Assembly: GCA_024229515.1 (NCBI GenBank)
Contig: JAAESI010000246.1
Location: 30,797 to 94,796 of the forward strand
Source: Pseudomonadota bacterium
GTDB lineage: Bacteria; Myxococcota_A; UBA796; UBA9615
DNA length: 64,000 nt
Direction: 5' to 3'
The stretch's first letter is position 1, and every line of letters starts with the position of its first letter. The notes under the pieces were generated by a model. It worked only from the letters and a program-made list of their open reading frames with translations. It was not told where the DNA came from and made no database searches. Both the position numbers and the translations under genes were made by a program. Of this stretch, positions 33,078 to 41,358 are shown one piece after another.

Positions 33078-34619
33078 GTGCGTGTCCTCTTCGTCTACCC
33101 GGCACACGAGAACCTCGGGATCGAGTACCTGAGCGCTGGCCTGAAGGCCGCAGGGCACACCACCGAGTTGGCCTTCGACCCCGTGCTGTTCGACGACGCG
33201 TTCATCCAGCAGGGGCTGCTCGGTCGCGTGCTCTCGCACCGGGACGCGCTCATCGACCAGGCCCGCCGGTTCGGGCCCGACCTCATCGCCTTCGGGGTGC
33301 TGTCACCGTTCCTGCAGTGGGCGCTGGACCTGGGCCGGGGGATGAAGGAAGCGACCGGGGCGCCGGTGCTCTTCGGAGGTCCCCATGCCTCCGCCGCCGC
33401 CGATCAGCTGATGGAGCACGACGTCGTCGACTACGTGCTCGTGGGCGAGGCGGACGGCCCCATCGTGCGGCTGGTCGAGGAGCTGGGCGGGGGCCTGCAC
33501 CTGGACGACGTGCCCAACCTCGTGCACCGCCGGCAGGGCACCGTGGTCCACAACCCGCTGGGCCCCTTCGCCGACGTCGCGACGCTGCCGTGGCCCGACA
33601 AGGAGCTGTTCCTGGAGCAGTCGGACATCTTCCGGTTCGGCTACACCGCGCTGACCTCTCGGGGCTGCGCGATGCGGTGCAGCTTCTGCAGCGAGTCGTT
33701 CCTGGCAGGCCTGTCGGACAAGGGCGAGCGGAGCTTCCTCCGGCGGCGCCTGGTGGATGATGTCATCGCTGAATTGGTTGCGGCGAAGGAGCGGTGGGGC
33801 TTCGACCACGTGCGCTTCTACGACACCATCCTCCCCGTCGACAAGCCCTGGTTCCACGAGTTCGCCGAAGCGTACGCCGATCAGGTGGGTCTGCCGTACT
33901 GGTGCCTCGGTCATCCGTCGCTGATCGACGTCGAGACGGTCAAGCTGCTGGAGCGTTCGGGCTGCTTCGAGCTGCAGATGGGCATCCAGAGCATCTACGC
34001 CGACACCCGCTCCGAGGTGTTCCACCGCCACGAGACGACGGCGCACCTGACCCGGGCGATGGACGCGCTGCGCGACTCGCCGATCCAGTTCGCCGTCGAC
34101 AACATCCTGGGGGTTCCGGGGCAGACCGCCGAGGAGCTGCTGGACACCATCGACTTCTACGTCGCCAACCCGCCCGATCGGCTCAACGTCTACTGGCTGA
34201 CGTACTTCCCGGGGACGACGATCCTCGACATCGCGGTGCAGACCGGCGACCTCACCGAGGCCGACGTCGGGGCCCTCCACCGGGACCCGCGGATGAAGGC
34301 GTTCCACATCAACAAGCCGGCCCACCGACGGGACCAGCACAAGCTGTTCACCTACCTGCAGTTCGCGCTGCTGCTGCCGGACGGGTGGCACGACGTCATC
34401 CGCGAGCACCGGCTGTATCGGTTCCTCCCGCCGGTCGACATCACGATGCTGCAGGCGCTGGCCTACCGCCTCAGCTCGGTCCGCGAGTACGCGCACCTGG
34501 AGACGCGGGTGTCGCGGCGGTACCGGAGCTACGGCAAGCGGTGGCTCAAGGACCGCGTGGCGGGTCGTGGAACTCGAGCCAGCCTCCGCCCCGCGCGGGG
34601 AACGTCCGGTCGATCGTGA
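33078..34619 (+). CDS. B12-binding-domain radical SAM protein
   Basis: 513 residues from GTG 33078. N-terminal cobalamin-binding-like domain (FVYPAHENLGIEYLSAGLK, FGGPHASAA, YVLVGEADGP), then C197, C201, C204 (CAMRCSFC) and LQMGIQSIYADTR. This last segment resembles BchE-type enzymes. The final 100 residues are helical and hydrophobic-basic. Third gene of the radical SAM operon, so the three enzymes are likely successive steps. Its 3' end overlaps the convergent GT-C-like gene by 74 nt. Confidence 0.86.
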   Translation: MRVLFVYPAHENLGIEYLSAGLKAAGHTTELAFDPVLFDDAFIQQGLLGRVLSHRDALIDQARRFGPDLIAFGVLSPFLQWALDLGRGMKEATGAPVLFGGPHASAAADQLMEHDVVDYVLVGEADGPIVRLVEELGGGLHLDDVPNLVHRRQGTVVHNPLGPFADVATLPWPDKELFLEQSDIFRFGYTALTSRGCAMRCSFCSESFLAGLSDKGERSFLRRRLVDDVIAELVAAKERWGFDHVRFYDTILPVDKPWFHEFAEAYADQVGLPYWCLGHPSLIDVETVKLLERSGCFELQMGIQSIYADTRSEVFHRHETTAHLTRAMDALRDSPIQFAVDNILGVPGQTAEELLDTIDFYVANPPDRLNVYWLTYFPGTTILDIAVQTGDLTEADVGALHRDPRMKAFHINKPAHRRDQHKLFTYLQFALLLPDGWHDVIREHRLYRFLPPVDITMLQALAYRLSSVREYAHLETRVSRRYRSYGKRWLKDRVAGRGTRASLRPARGTSGRS

Positions 34620-36948
34620 ACTGCAGCGGGGTCGATGGGTCGAAGGGACCGACGGCCTCGGCGTAGGGCGCGCCGGGCTGGGGCGGACCGGAGCGGCACC
34701 ACGGATTCGGCAGGAAGATCGCGCGGTCCGCGACGAACCCCCGGGGCACCCGAAGCACCCCGGTCCGCGCGCCGTCCCACGCATGCCGGTGGCCCCCGCC
34801 GCCGTCGCCGACGAACGTGAAGTAGCCGCACTCGGACTCGTAGGTGTTGAGGTCGACGGTGTACGGCACCTCGACGAAACCGACGACCGGCGCGGGGTAG
34901 TTGGTGGTGATGCCGGTGCGCCACTCGTGGTCCTCGACCGTCTGCTCGAAGCGGACCGGGAGCGGCTCACCATTCCAGAACACGTCGACGGACTCGGTGG
35001 AGCGGGCCCAGCCGTGGATGATGAGCGTGAAGTCGTGGACCACGACGGTGCCGCGGCCCATGTCGGTCAGCCGCACCTCGTAGTTCCCATCGATGGCCTG
35101 GATGTCGACGGTCACCCACTCCGCGGGCAGGGCGAGCGCGATCGTGTGGAGCCCCTGCGAGGTGCGAAACGGATCGCCGGCCTCGCGCAGCGGTCGACCG
35201 ACGACGGGGAAGCTCCAGTCGGTCGCTTCCTCCCGACCGAAGGGAACCATCAGCGCGACGCCCCCGGACCGGGAGCGGCGCTTGGCACTGCGGTTGTGCT
35301 GGTTCGACACGCTCGCGGCCGCGTGCGCCAGCCGGGCCCCCTTGATCGGCGCCACCATCGGGAGCAGCCGAGGCGTCGTGAGCGCCCGACGCAGGCTCTC
35401 CTGCACCGGGACCTCCCCTGCCTCCCCGGCCTGCCGCCGGTCCGCCGGCACGTCCACGAGCCGCATCGTCCAGGTCGACAGGAGCACCACGCCGAGGGCG
35501 GCCGCGGAGGTGATGCGGGCTCGCCGCACCTCGCCCTCGAAGAGCCCGCCGAGGGCGAGGGCGGCGCAGACCAGCAGCGGGGCGGCACCCAGGAGCACGT
35601 AGGTGATCTGGGCGCGGTTGAGGTTCTCCAGGAGGTCGATGGCGAGCAGGTGGGGCAGGCCGAAGGCGAGGGCGAAGAGGGCCGCCGAACGGTCGCGCAG
35701 CCAGAGCCCGACGAGGCCCGCGATGCCGAGCGCGCAGACGATCGCGCCGAAGTCCTGGACTGCCTGCAAGCCGAGCCAGATCGAAGTCGGGAATGCGTTC
35801 CACGGGGCACGCACGACCTCTTCGGCGAACGGCCAGTTCAGCGCCTTGAACTGGAAGCTCATCCCGAACAGGCGGTTGGTCACCACCGTGTCGTCCAGGT
35901 TCAGCGCCACCGCCGGGTGGGCGAAGACGCGGTCCAGCATCGCCACGTTCAGGGCCAACCAGGGGATCGACACCAGCCCCGCGGGCACTCCCCAGAACGC
36001 GGCGCGCAGGGCCGGACGCCCGACCTCGGAGCAGCGCGCGAACCGCCACGCCAGCGCCGGCCAGAACAGGCAGGTCGTGTACCGAACCCCGATCCCGTGC
36101 GCCGCGACGAGGCCTGCGAGGACCAGCCACTCGGCCCGAAGCTGCTTCTTGACGCCGATCCAGAACAGCACCGCCATCAGCGTGAAGCCGAACAGGTTCT
36201 CGTTGATCACGTACCCCAGGAAGGAGTGCAAGCCGAGCATGCCAAGCCCCACCCCGACCGCCGAAGCGGCCGGCGACGCCCCCAGCTCACGCGCCGCGCA
36301 GTAGCAGGCCGCGGCCCCGACCACCGAGGCGTACACCGGCGCCGTCAGCCATCCCAGGGTTCCGAAGAGCGTCACGTGAGGGGCGAGGATGGCGACGTTG
36401 CCGGGACGCTGCTCCCCGAACAGCCCCTGCAGGCCGTTGACCGGGTCGTGCGGGTGGTGCGACAGCAGGTGGATGACCTGGCCGCTGATGCCGTCGTACA
36501 TCGGCACCCCCACGCTGGGGTCGTTGCCGATGGCGTACATCACCATCACGTACATGCAGTGGTGGATCGTCGCGAAGAGGTCGACCCCACCGATGGGCTG
36601 CACGCTGGCCGCCAGCAGGAGCGTGAACCCCGCCGCCACCGCGGCCCCGACCCCGGCTGCGCGGGGGTCGATCGGGTCGACCCGCCCGTTGAACTTCAGC
36701 ACCGCGAAGAGCCCCGCCGACAGCGCGAGGGAGCCGACGAGCATGACCCCCGGAGTCAGCGGTCGATTGGTGAAGGTCGTGGCCAGGTACAGCAGCAGCG
36801 GCACCAACGAGAATCCGCACACGCCGCTGATCGTGAACCGCTCCGACGGTGTGGCGTCCGGGATGAGCAGCCGGCTCAGGAGGCCTCCGGGCAGCAGAAA
36901 CGCAAACCCGAACAGGAGCACGACGCCGAGCAGGTCGATGACGATCAT
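34546..36948 (-). CDS. Polytopic GT-C-like membrane protein with C-terminal soluble domain
   Basis: 800 residues from ATG 36948. About 12 membrane segments; then, from roughly 530, a beta-rich extracytoplasmic domain ending near WLEFHDP. The HHCMYVMVMYAIGNDP loop and the overall plan fit a lipid-linked glycosyltransferase-type protein, but no diagnostic motif beyond that is clear, and the assignment is tentative. It is coupled by ATGA to the propeller protein upstream, the same pairing as elsewhere in the window. Three-prime end overlaps the convergent radical SAM gene. Confidence 0.6.
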   Translation of the reverse strand: MIVIDLLGVVLLFGFAFLLPGGLLSRLLIPDATPSERFTISGVCGFSLVPLLLYLATTFTNRPLTPGVMLVGSLALSAGLFAVLKFNGRVDPIDPRAAGVGAAVAAGFTLLLAASVQPIGGVDLFATIHHCMYVMVMYAIGNDPSVGVPMYDGISGQVIHLLSHHPHDPVNGLQGLFGEQRPGNVAILAPHVTLFGTLGWLTAPVYASVVGAAACYCAARELGASPAASAVGVGLGMLGLHSFLGYVINENLFGFTLMAVLFWIGVKKQLRAEWLVLAGLVAAHGIGVRYTTCLFWPALAWRFARCSEVGRPALRAAFWGVPAGLVSIPWLALNVAMLDRVFAHPAVALNLDDTVVTNRLFGMSFQFKALNWPFAEEVVRAPWNAFPTSIWLGLQAVQDFGAIVCALGIAGLVGLWLRDRSAALFALAFGLPHLLAIDLLENLNRAQITYVLLGAAPLLVCAALALGGLFEGEVRRARITSAAALGVVLLSTWTMRLVDVPADRRQAGEAGEVPVQESLRRALTTPRLLPMVAPIKGARLAHAAASVSNQHNRSAKRRSRSGGVALMVPFGREEATDWSFPVVGRPLREAGDPFRTSQGLHTIALALPAEWVTVDIQAIDGNYEVRLTDMGRGTVVVHDFTLIIHGWARSTESVDVFWNGEPLPVRFEQTVEDHEWRTGITTNYPAPVVGFVEVPYTVDLNTYESECGYFTFVGDGGGGHRHAWDGARTGVLRVPRGFVADRAIFLPNPWCRSGPPQPGAPYAEAVGPFDPSTPLQFTIDRTFPARGGGWLEFHDPPRGP

Positions 36949-38612
36949 CGACCCAGGACCTCGTCCAGATCGACCCGGTAGACCCCGCACAGCCCGGCGA
37001 ACATCGCCTGCCCGTCCACGATCACGAGGTCTTTGACGTACCCGCAGCTGGGGACCGTCGCGAGCAGCTCGCCAGAGCCGAGGTCGTGGACGCGCAGCCG
37101 GCCCTCGTACTGGCCCCCGGTGACGACGACCCCGCGGTCCGCGTCGGCGGCGACCGCCCTCACTCCGAACCCGGCCTGCAGGGGCGCCTCACGCTTCCAC
37201 GCGACGCGGTCGACGACCTCGACCCGCGAAGCGTAGTACCGGCCGACGAGGAGCTTGCTGCCGACCGCCTCGAGCTGCTGGTTGGCCCCGCCCACGAGCA
37301 GGCGTCGCGTGACCTCCCCGGCGGCAAGGTCGACCTCGGACAGGAACACGCCCCAGGGGTGGTGCAGGGGCACGACGTAGAACGATCCGTCCACGGCCAC
37401 GCCCTCTTCGACGTCGCCGAGGGCGGGGATCGGCTGTACGGCCTCGAAGGTGTCGGTGCGGAGGTCGACGATGGCCAGCTTGGGGCGCGCCTCGTACCCG
37501 AGGACCAGCCGCTCGCCGACCACCGCCATCGACGCGATCCAGCCGTGGTCGGGCAACTCGATCTGCCCGATCGCCCCGTCCTCGGCGATGGTCAGCAGCG
37601 AGTCGGTGCCGATCGGATCGTCCCGCTCGAAGCTGACGAGGAAGCGGCGCCGGGCGTCGTCCCAGACGATGTTCTCGATCGTCCCTTCGGCCCGAAGCCG
37701 CAGCGGGAGCCAGCTCATGCGCCCGTCCAGCAGGTCGAACCGGGCCAGGCGGGTGCTCTGGCGGTAGACCACGACCAGCCAGCGGCCGTCGTCCGAGGCG
37801 GCCAGCCGGAAGGCCTCGGGGTGCACGCGGGTGGGCTCGCGATCCAGCCGCGTCATCGACTCGGGGACCTCCTCGTTCCAGAGCGAGAAGTAGGGGTCGG
37901 CGAAGGCGCGGACGTGGCCGAGCTGCCCGACGAGCAGGGCTGCGACGAAGAACCGGGGAGCCCACCGGGGGACGAGCCGGTCGGTGGTGAGATCCTCGAA
38001 GGCAGCGGGGGTCAGGAGCACGACCGCGAGGCCGACCCCGAGGGCGATCGTGGGGGCTAGCATCATCGCCGCCGGGCCGTCGCCAGCGTTGATGGCCTCC
38101 ACCATCCGGCGCCAGATCGAGTCGGACCAGACGAACGCGTACAGCTGGACCGCACCCACCGCCACGGGCACCGCCGCGAGCGCGAGCGCGACCCGGGCAT
38201 CGAACCGGCGCTCGGGGTCGCGGCGGGTCCAGACCACCGTCGCGGCGGCGACGACCGCGAGCCCGACCAGACCGAGGGACCGCATCTTGAGGATCCCCAC
38301 CAGCGCGACGGTGGCGGCGGCCGCCCAGATGGCGGCCTGGACGAGTTCGGTGGCGCCCGTCCACAGCGCCGGCACGCGGTCGCGGGATCGCCGGAGCACG
38401 ACGGCCGCGATCACGCCGACCGGGATCAGGAGCGGACCCAAATAGATGGCGTAGACGGGCAGCTCGACGACGAGCGCGAACGCGGCCTGTTCGAGGATCG
38501 CGGCCCCGGGGAGGCGCAGGCCCAGGAGCAGGTCGGCGCCGATCCAGACCGCCCCCACCCCGATGATCGCGCGGAGGACCCGCCAGATGCGGGGGAGCTC
38601 GTCGGACGGCAT
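36945..38612 (-). CDS. Membrane protein with propeller-like domain (paralogue of 12129-13778)
   Basis: 555 residues from ATG 38612. About seven membrane segments in the first 230 residues, then a repetitive extracytoplasmic domain (LAASDDGRWLVVVY, ENIVWDDARRRFLVSF, LVVGRYYASRVEVVD-like blades) ending FAGLCGVYRVDL. Arrangement, length and end match the protein at 12129-13778, so both come from one duplication. Function unknown; the propeller may bind a glycan or partner. An in-frame start 36 nt upstream is possible, but 38612 leaves a 5-nt gap after the upstream stop. Coupled by ATGA to the GT-C-like gene. Confidence 0.6.
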   Translation of the reverse strand: MPSDELPRIWRVLRAIIGVGAVWIGADLLLGLRLPGAAILEQAAFALVVELPVYAIYLGPLLIPVGVIAAVVLRRSRDRVPALWTGATELVQAAIWAAAATVALVGILKMRSLGLVGLAVVAAATVVWTRRDPERRFDARVALALAAVPVAVGAVQLYAFVWSDSIWRRMVEAINAGDGPAAMMLAPTIALGVGLAVVLLTPAAFEDLTTDRLVPRWAPRFFVAALLVGQLGHVRAFADPYFSLWNEEVPESMTRLDREPTRVHPEAFRLAASDDGRWLVVVYRQSTRLARFDLLDGRMSWLPLRLRAEGTIENIVWDDARRRFLVSFERDDPIGTDSLLTIAEDGAIGQIELPDHGWIASMAVVGERLVLGYEARPKLAIVDLRTDTFEAVQPIPALGDVEEGVAVDGSFYVVPLHHPWGVFLSEVDLAAGEVTRRLLVGGANQQLEAVGSKLLVGRYYASRVEVVDRVAWKREAPLQAGFGVRAVAADADRGVVVTGGQYEGRLRVHDLGSGELLATVPSCGYVKDLVIVDGQAMFAGLCGVYRVDLDEVLGR

Positions 38613-38617
38613 CGAGG

Positions 38618-39871
38618 TCAGACCGGCGAGGGGGGCGACGTGCCCCACCGGCGTCGCAACGCGGCCTGCGCCAGACGGGCGGGCCCGCGGAGGTTGTAGC
38701 GCCGCATGGCGCGGCGGGCGTCGTCGTCCAGATCGGCTCGGGCGGCGTCGGTGGGGGCGTCGATGGCGGCGCAGCCGTGCCGCTGCTGGAGCACGTTGAT
38801 GGAGCAGTAGGCGGCGCCCAGGGCCGAGGCGTAGGAGGCGCAGGCATCGGCCGCATCGGCGCCCTGGCCGGTTCCCCCGATGGTGAAGTGAGCGCCCACG
38901 GCGATCCCGCGATCCCGTAGGAGCAGCGCCGCACGGGCCACGCTGGCGTCCTTCATGCGCTTGCCGAGCCCTTCGCGCAGCGCCTCCGTCGGCGCTTCCA
39001 GGCCCAACTGGGCGAGTCGCAGGCCACCCGCCGCCATCGCCGACGCCATCGCCTCATCGACCTGGTCGGCGCGCACGAAGCCCCGGAGGGAGAAGCGGTA
39101 GCGGGCGAGCCGATCGAGCACCGCGTGGGTGTGGTCGGGCACGCCGCCGAAGGTCATGTTGCGGAGGTAGAGGTGGCGGGTTCCGAGGGCCGCGAGGTGG
39201 TCGATGTCGGCCCCCACCTCGGCGACGTCGCGCACCTTGTGGCCGATGGAGTGGCGGCCCGAGTTGCAGAAGGCGCAGGCGAACGTGCAGCCGAAGTCGG
39301 TGAGCAGGGAGCGGAATCCGCGGGGCCACAGGGGGAGCGCGTAGCGGCCGTCGAGCGCTTCGTGGGCCAGCGGTCCGCCGAGCGCGAAGGTGGTCCCTCG
39401 GGGGGGCGCGGCCGGCTCGACGTCGGCCGTTCGGATGCGTCCCTCGGGGGCATCGCCGAGGAGGAAGGCGGCCGCTTCGGGGGCGGTGAAGTCGAGGACG
39501 AGGCCAGCGACAAAGGGGTGGGCGGCGAAGTCGAACGCGGGATCGAGCGCGACCTCTCCGCCGACGACGATGCGGGCGCCGGCGTCGGCCAGTTCGCGCA
39601 GGAAGGCGAGGTCGGCGGCGGTGGTGAGGGCGGACACGAGGCCGAAGACGACGTCGGGGGCGAAGGCGGCGATGCGGGCGCAAGCTTCGTCGACGTCCAC
39701 CGATCCGCCGATGCAGTCCAGCACCAGCAGGTCCGCCTCGTCGCGCAGCCGGGCGACGAGGGCGAGCAGGTCGATGGGGTGCCAGAAGTAGGAGGTCTTG
39801 GGGCGGGTGGAGCAGTAGTAGTCCCGCAGCACCGGGCGGTCGGCCGGCGGGTTCAGGAGCAGGACCTTCAC
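38618..39871 (-). CDS. B12-type radical SAM protein
   Basis: 417 residues from GTG 39871. N-terminal domain of the cobalamin-binding fold (VLLLNPPADRPVLRDYY, LVLDCIGGS, IVVGGEVALD), then C195, C199, C202 (CTFACAFC) and RLAQLGLEAPTEA near 290. The C-terminal 50 residues include QRHGCAAIDAP. The reaction is unknown; a DxHxxG cobalamin lower-ligand motif is absent, as often in this class. GTGA overlaps the preceding radical SAM gene, so the two act together. The next gene (36945-38612) starts 5 nt after its stop. Confidence 0.83.
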   Translation of the reverse strand: MKVLLLNPPADRPVLRDYYCSTRPKTSYFWHPIDLLALVARLRDEADLLVLDCIGGSVDVDEACARIAAFAPDVVFGLVSALTTAADLAFLRELADAGARIVVGGEVALDPAFDFAAHPFVAGLVLDFTAPEAAAFLLGDAPEGRIRTADVEPAAPPRGTTFALGGPLAHEALDGRYALPLWPRGFRSLLTDFGCTFACAFCNSGRHSIGHKVRDVAEVGADIDHLAALGTRHLYLRNMTFGGVPDHTHAVLDRLARYRFSLRGFVRADQVDEAMASAMAAGGLRLAQLGLEAPTEALREGLGKRMKDASVARAALLLRDRGIAVGAHFTIGGTGQGADAADACASYASALGAAYCSINVLQQRHGCAAIDAPTDAARADLDDDARRAMRRYNLRGPARLAQAALRRRWGTSPPSPV

Positions 39872-41289
39872 GCCGAACCGAGCCAGTGGGCGGCGCGTCG
39901 GGCGAGGTGGTAGCCGGCCTCGGGGGTGCGCACGGCGCGGGCGAGGCGTTTGAGCTGGCTGGGGCGCCCGTAGAACTCCATGAGGGCGCGGCGCTGCTGG
40001 CGCTTGAGGGCGGCGGCGGAGCGGCCTTCGGGCACGAAGCTGACCTGGGCGAAGTCGCCGAGGTTGAGGATGCGGTGCTGCTCCTGGGCGGTGAGGGCGT
40101 CGTACTCGGAGGTGCCCGGCAGGGGGGTGAACAGCGAGAAGTTGGCGCGCGTCAGGGGCAGCGCCTTGGCGAGGCGGATGGTCTCGTCGACGTCGGCAGG
40201 GGTCTCGCCGGGGTAGCCGAGGATGAAGAAGGCGTGCACCTCCATGCCGCGGGCGACGATGCGGGCGACGACCTCGGGGACGACGCTGAGGTCGAGGTGC
40301 TTGACCATGCGCTCGAGCACGGCGGGGCTCCCGGACTCGATGCCCAGCGAGATGGAGTAGCAGCCGGCGGCCTGCATGGCGTCGAGGAGCTCGTCGTCCA
40401 GCGTATCGACGCGCACGCCGTTGGGGCAGGTCCACGGCATGGCCAGGTCGTTGCTGGCGATGGCCTCGCAGATGGCGATGGCGCGGCCCCGGTGGACCGT
40501 GAAGTTGTCGTCGACGATCTGGAACTCGCGGATGCCGAAGCGGTCGCGCAGGAGGCGCAGCTCGTCGGTGACGAGGGCGGCGGAGCGGTAGCGGATCTTG
40601 CGTCCCACGAGGCGGGGCACGCTGCAGAAGCCGCAGTCGTAGGGGCAGCCGCGGCTGGTGATGATCGGTGCGACGGGGAAGTGGCGGGCGAAGGCGCCGT
40701 GGGGGGCCTTGGGGTAGTCGCCGGGGGGGACCAGGTCCCAGGCGGGCATGACGAAGGTGTCGATGTCTTCGACGAACGCGGTGGGGGTCTGGACGAAGGT
40801 GCCGGCGTCGAAGAAGGCGAGGCCGGGGATGGTGCGGAGCTCGGACGCCTCCAGCCGGGCCATGTTGCCGGCGACGACGGCCTCCACGAGGGTGCGGAAG
40901 CTGAGCTCGGCCTCGCCCATGAGCACGCAGTCCAGGGCGGGCGCGGCTTGCAGGGTGCCGTCGGGGAGCGCGGTGGGGTGGGCGCCGCCGGCGACGAGGA
41001 AGGCGTCGGGGCAGAGGGCGCGCACGGCGAGGGCGTAGCCGTGGAGCGTGGAGGCGGCGTGGGTGTTGACGGAGAAGCCGACCACGTCGGCCTGCCAGAC
41101 GTCGGCGAGGCGGGCGAAGGAGGCGGGCGTGACGCGCTGCCGGATGCCCTCGAGGACCTTGACGTCGGCGATGTCGCGGAGGTGGGCGGCGAGGTAGGCG
41201 ATGCCCAGCGGCGGGGGGACGGCGTCCGACCGGCAGGGCAGCTTCAGCAGCAGCACGCGAGGGCGTCGTTGGATGCGGACGGAGGCCAC
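39868..41289 (-). CDS. B12-binding-domain radical SAM protein
   Basis: 473 residues from GTG 41289 (a second GTG is at 41292). N-terminal cobalamin-binding-like domain with PPLGIAYLAAHLRD, GFSVNTHAAST and VAGGAHPTALP, then C215, C219, C222 (CPYDCGFC) and SLGIESGSPAVLERM. These features match the B12-dependent radical SAM class used for anaerobic methylation and hopanoid or pigment chemistry. Substrate unknown. It heads the minus-strand operon 34546-41289, with a TAGACT box 8 nt before 41289, which is why I prefer the second GTG. Confidence 0.85.
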   Translation of the reverse strand: MASVRIQRRPRVLLLKLPCRSDAVPPPLGIAYLAAHLRDIADVKVLEGIRQRVTPASFARLADVWQADVVGFSVNTHAASTLHGYALAVRALCPDAFLVAGGAHPTALPDGTLQAAPALDCVLMGEAELSFRTLVEAVVAGNMARLEASELRTIPGLAFFDAGTFVQTPTAFVEDIDTFVMPAWDLVPPGDYPKAPHGAFARHFPVAPIITSRGCPYDCGFCSVPRLVGRKIRYRSAALVTDELRLLRDRFGIREFQIVDDNFTVHRGRAIAICEAIASNDLAMPWTCPNGVRVDTLDDELLDAMQAAGCYSISLGIESGSPAVLERMVKHLDLSVVPEVVARIVARGMEVHAFFILGYPGETPADVDETIRLAKALPLTRANFSLFTPLPGTSEYDALTAQEQHRILNLGDFAQVSFVPEGRSAAALKRQQRRALMEFYGRPSQLKRLARAVRTPEAGYHLARRAAHWLGSA

Positions 41290-41297
41290 CACGCCGC

Positions 41298-41303
41298 AGT
41301 CTA
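41298..41303 (-). promoter_or_regulatory. -10-like TAGACT 8 nt before GTG 41289
   Basis: TAGACT lies 8 nt before GTG 41289 (5 nt before GTG 41292). It would give a leaderless message for the four-gene operon if the 41289 start is used. Confidence 0.4.
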
Positions 41304-41358
41304 GGTCAAGCCGGCCGGGGGTCGCTGTGCGCGTTGCGCCCGCGCGCCCGAGGCGCCC

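Noticed and set aside
39886..41304. Plus-strand 472-residue Gly/Val-rich protein
   Set aside because: It is antisense to a radical SAM gene with clear motifs, and the composition is typical of a shadow frame.
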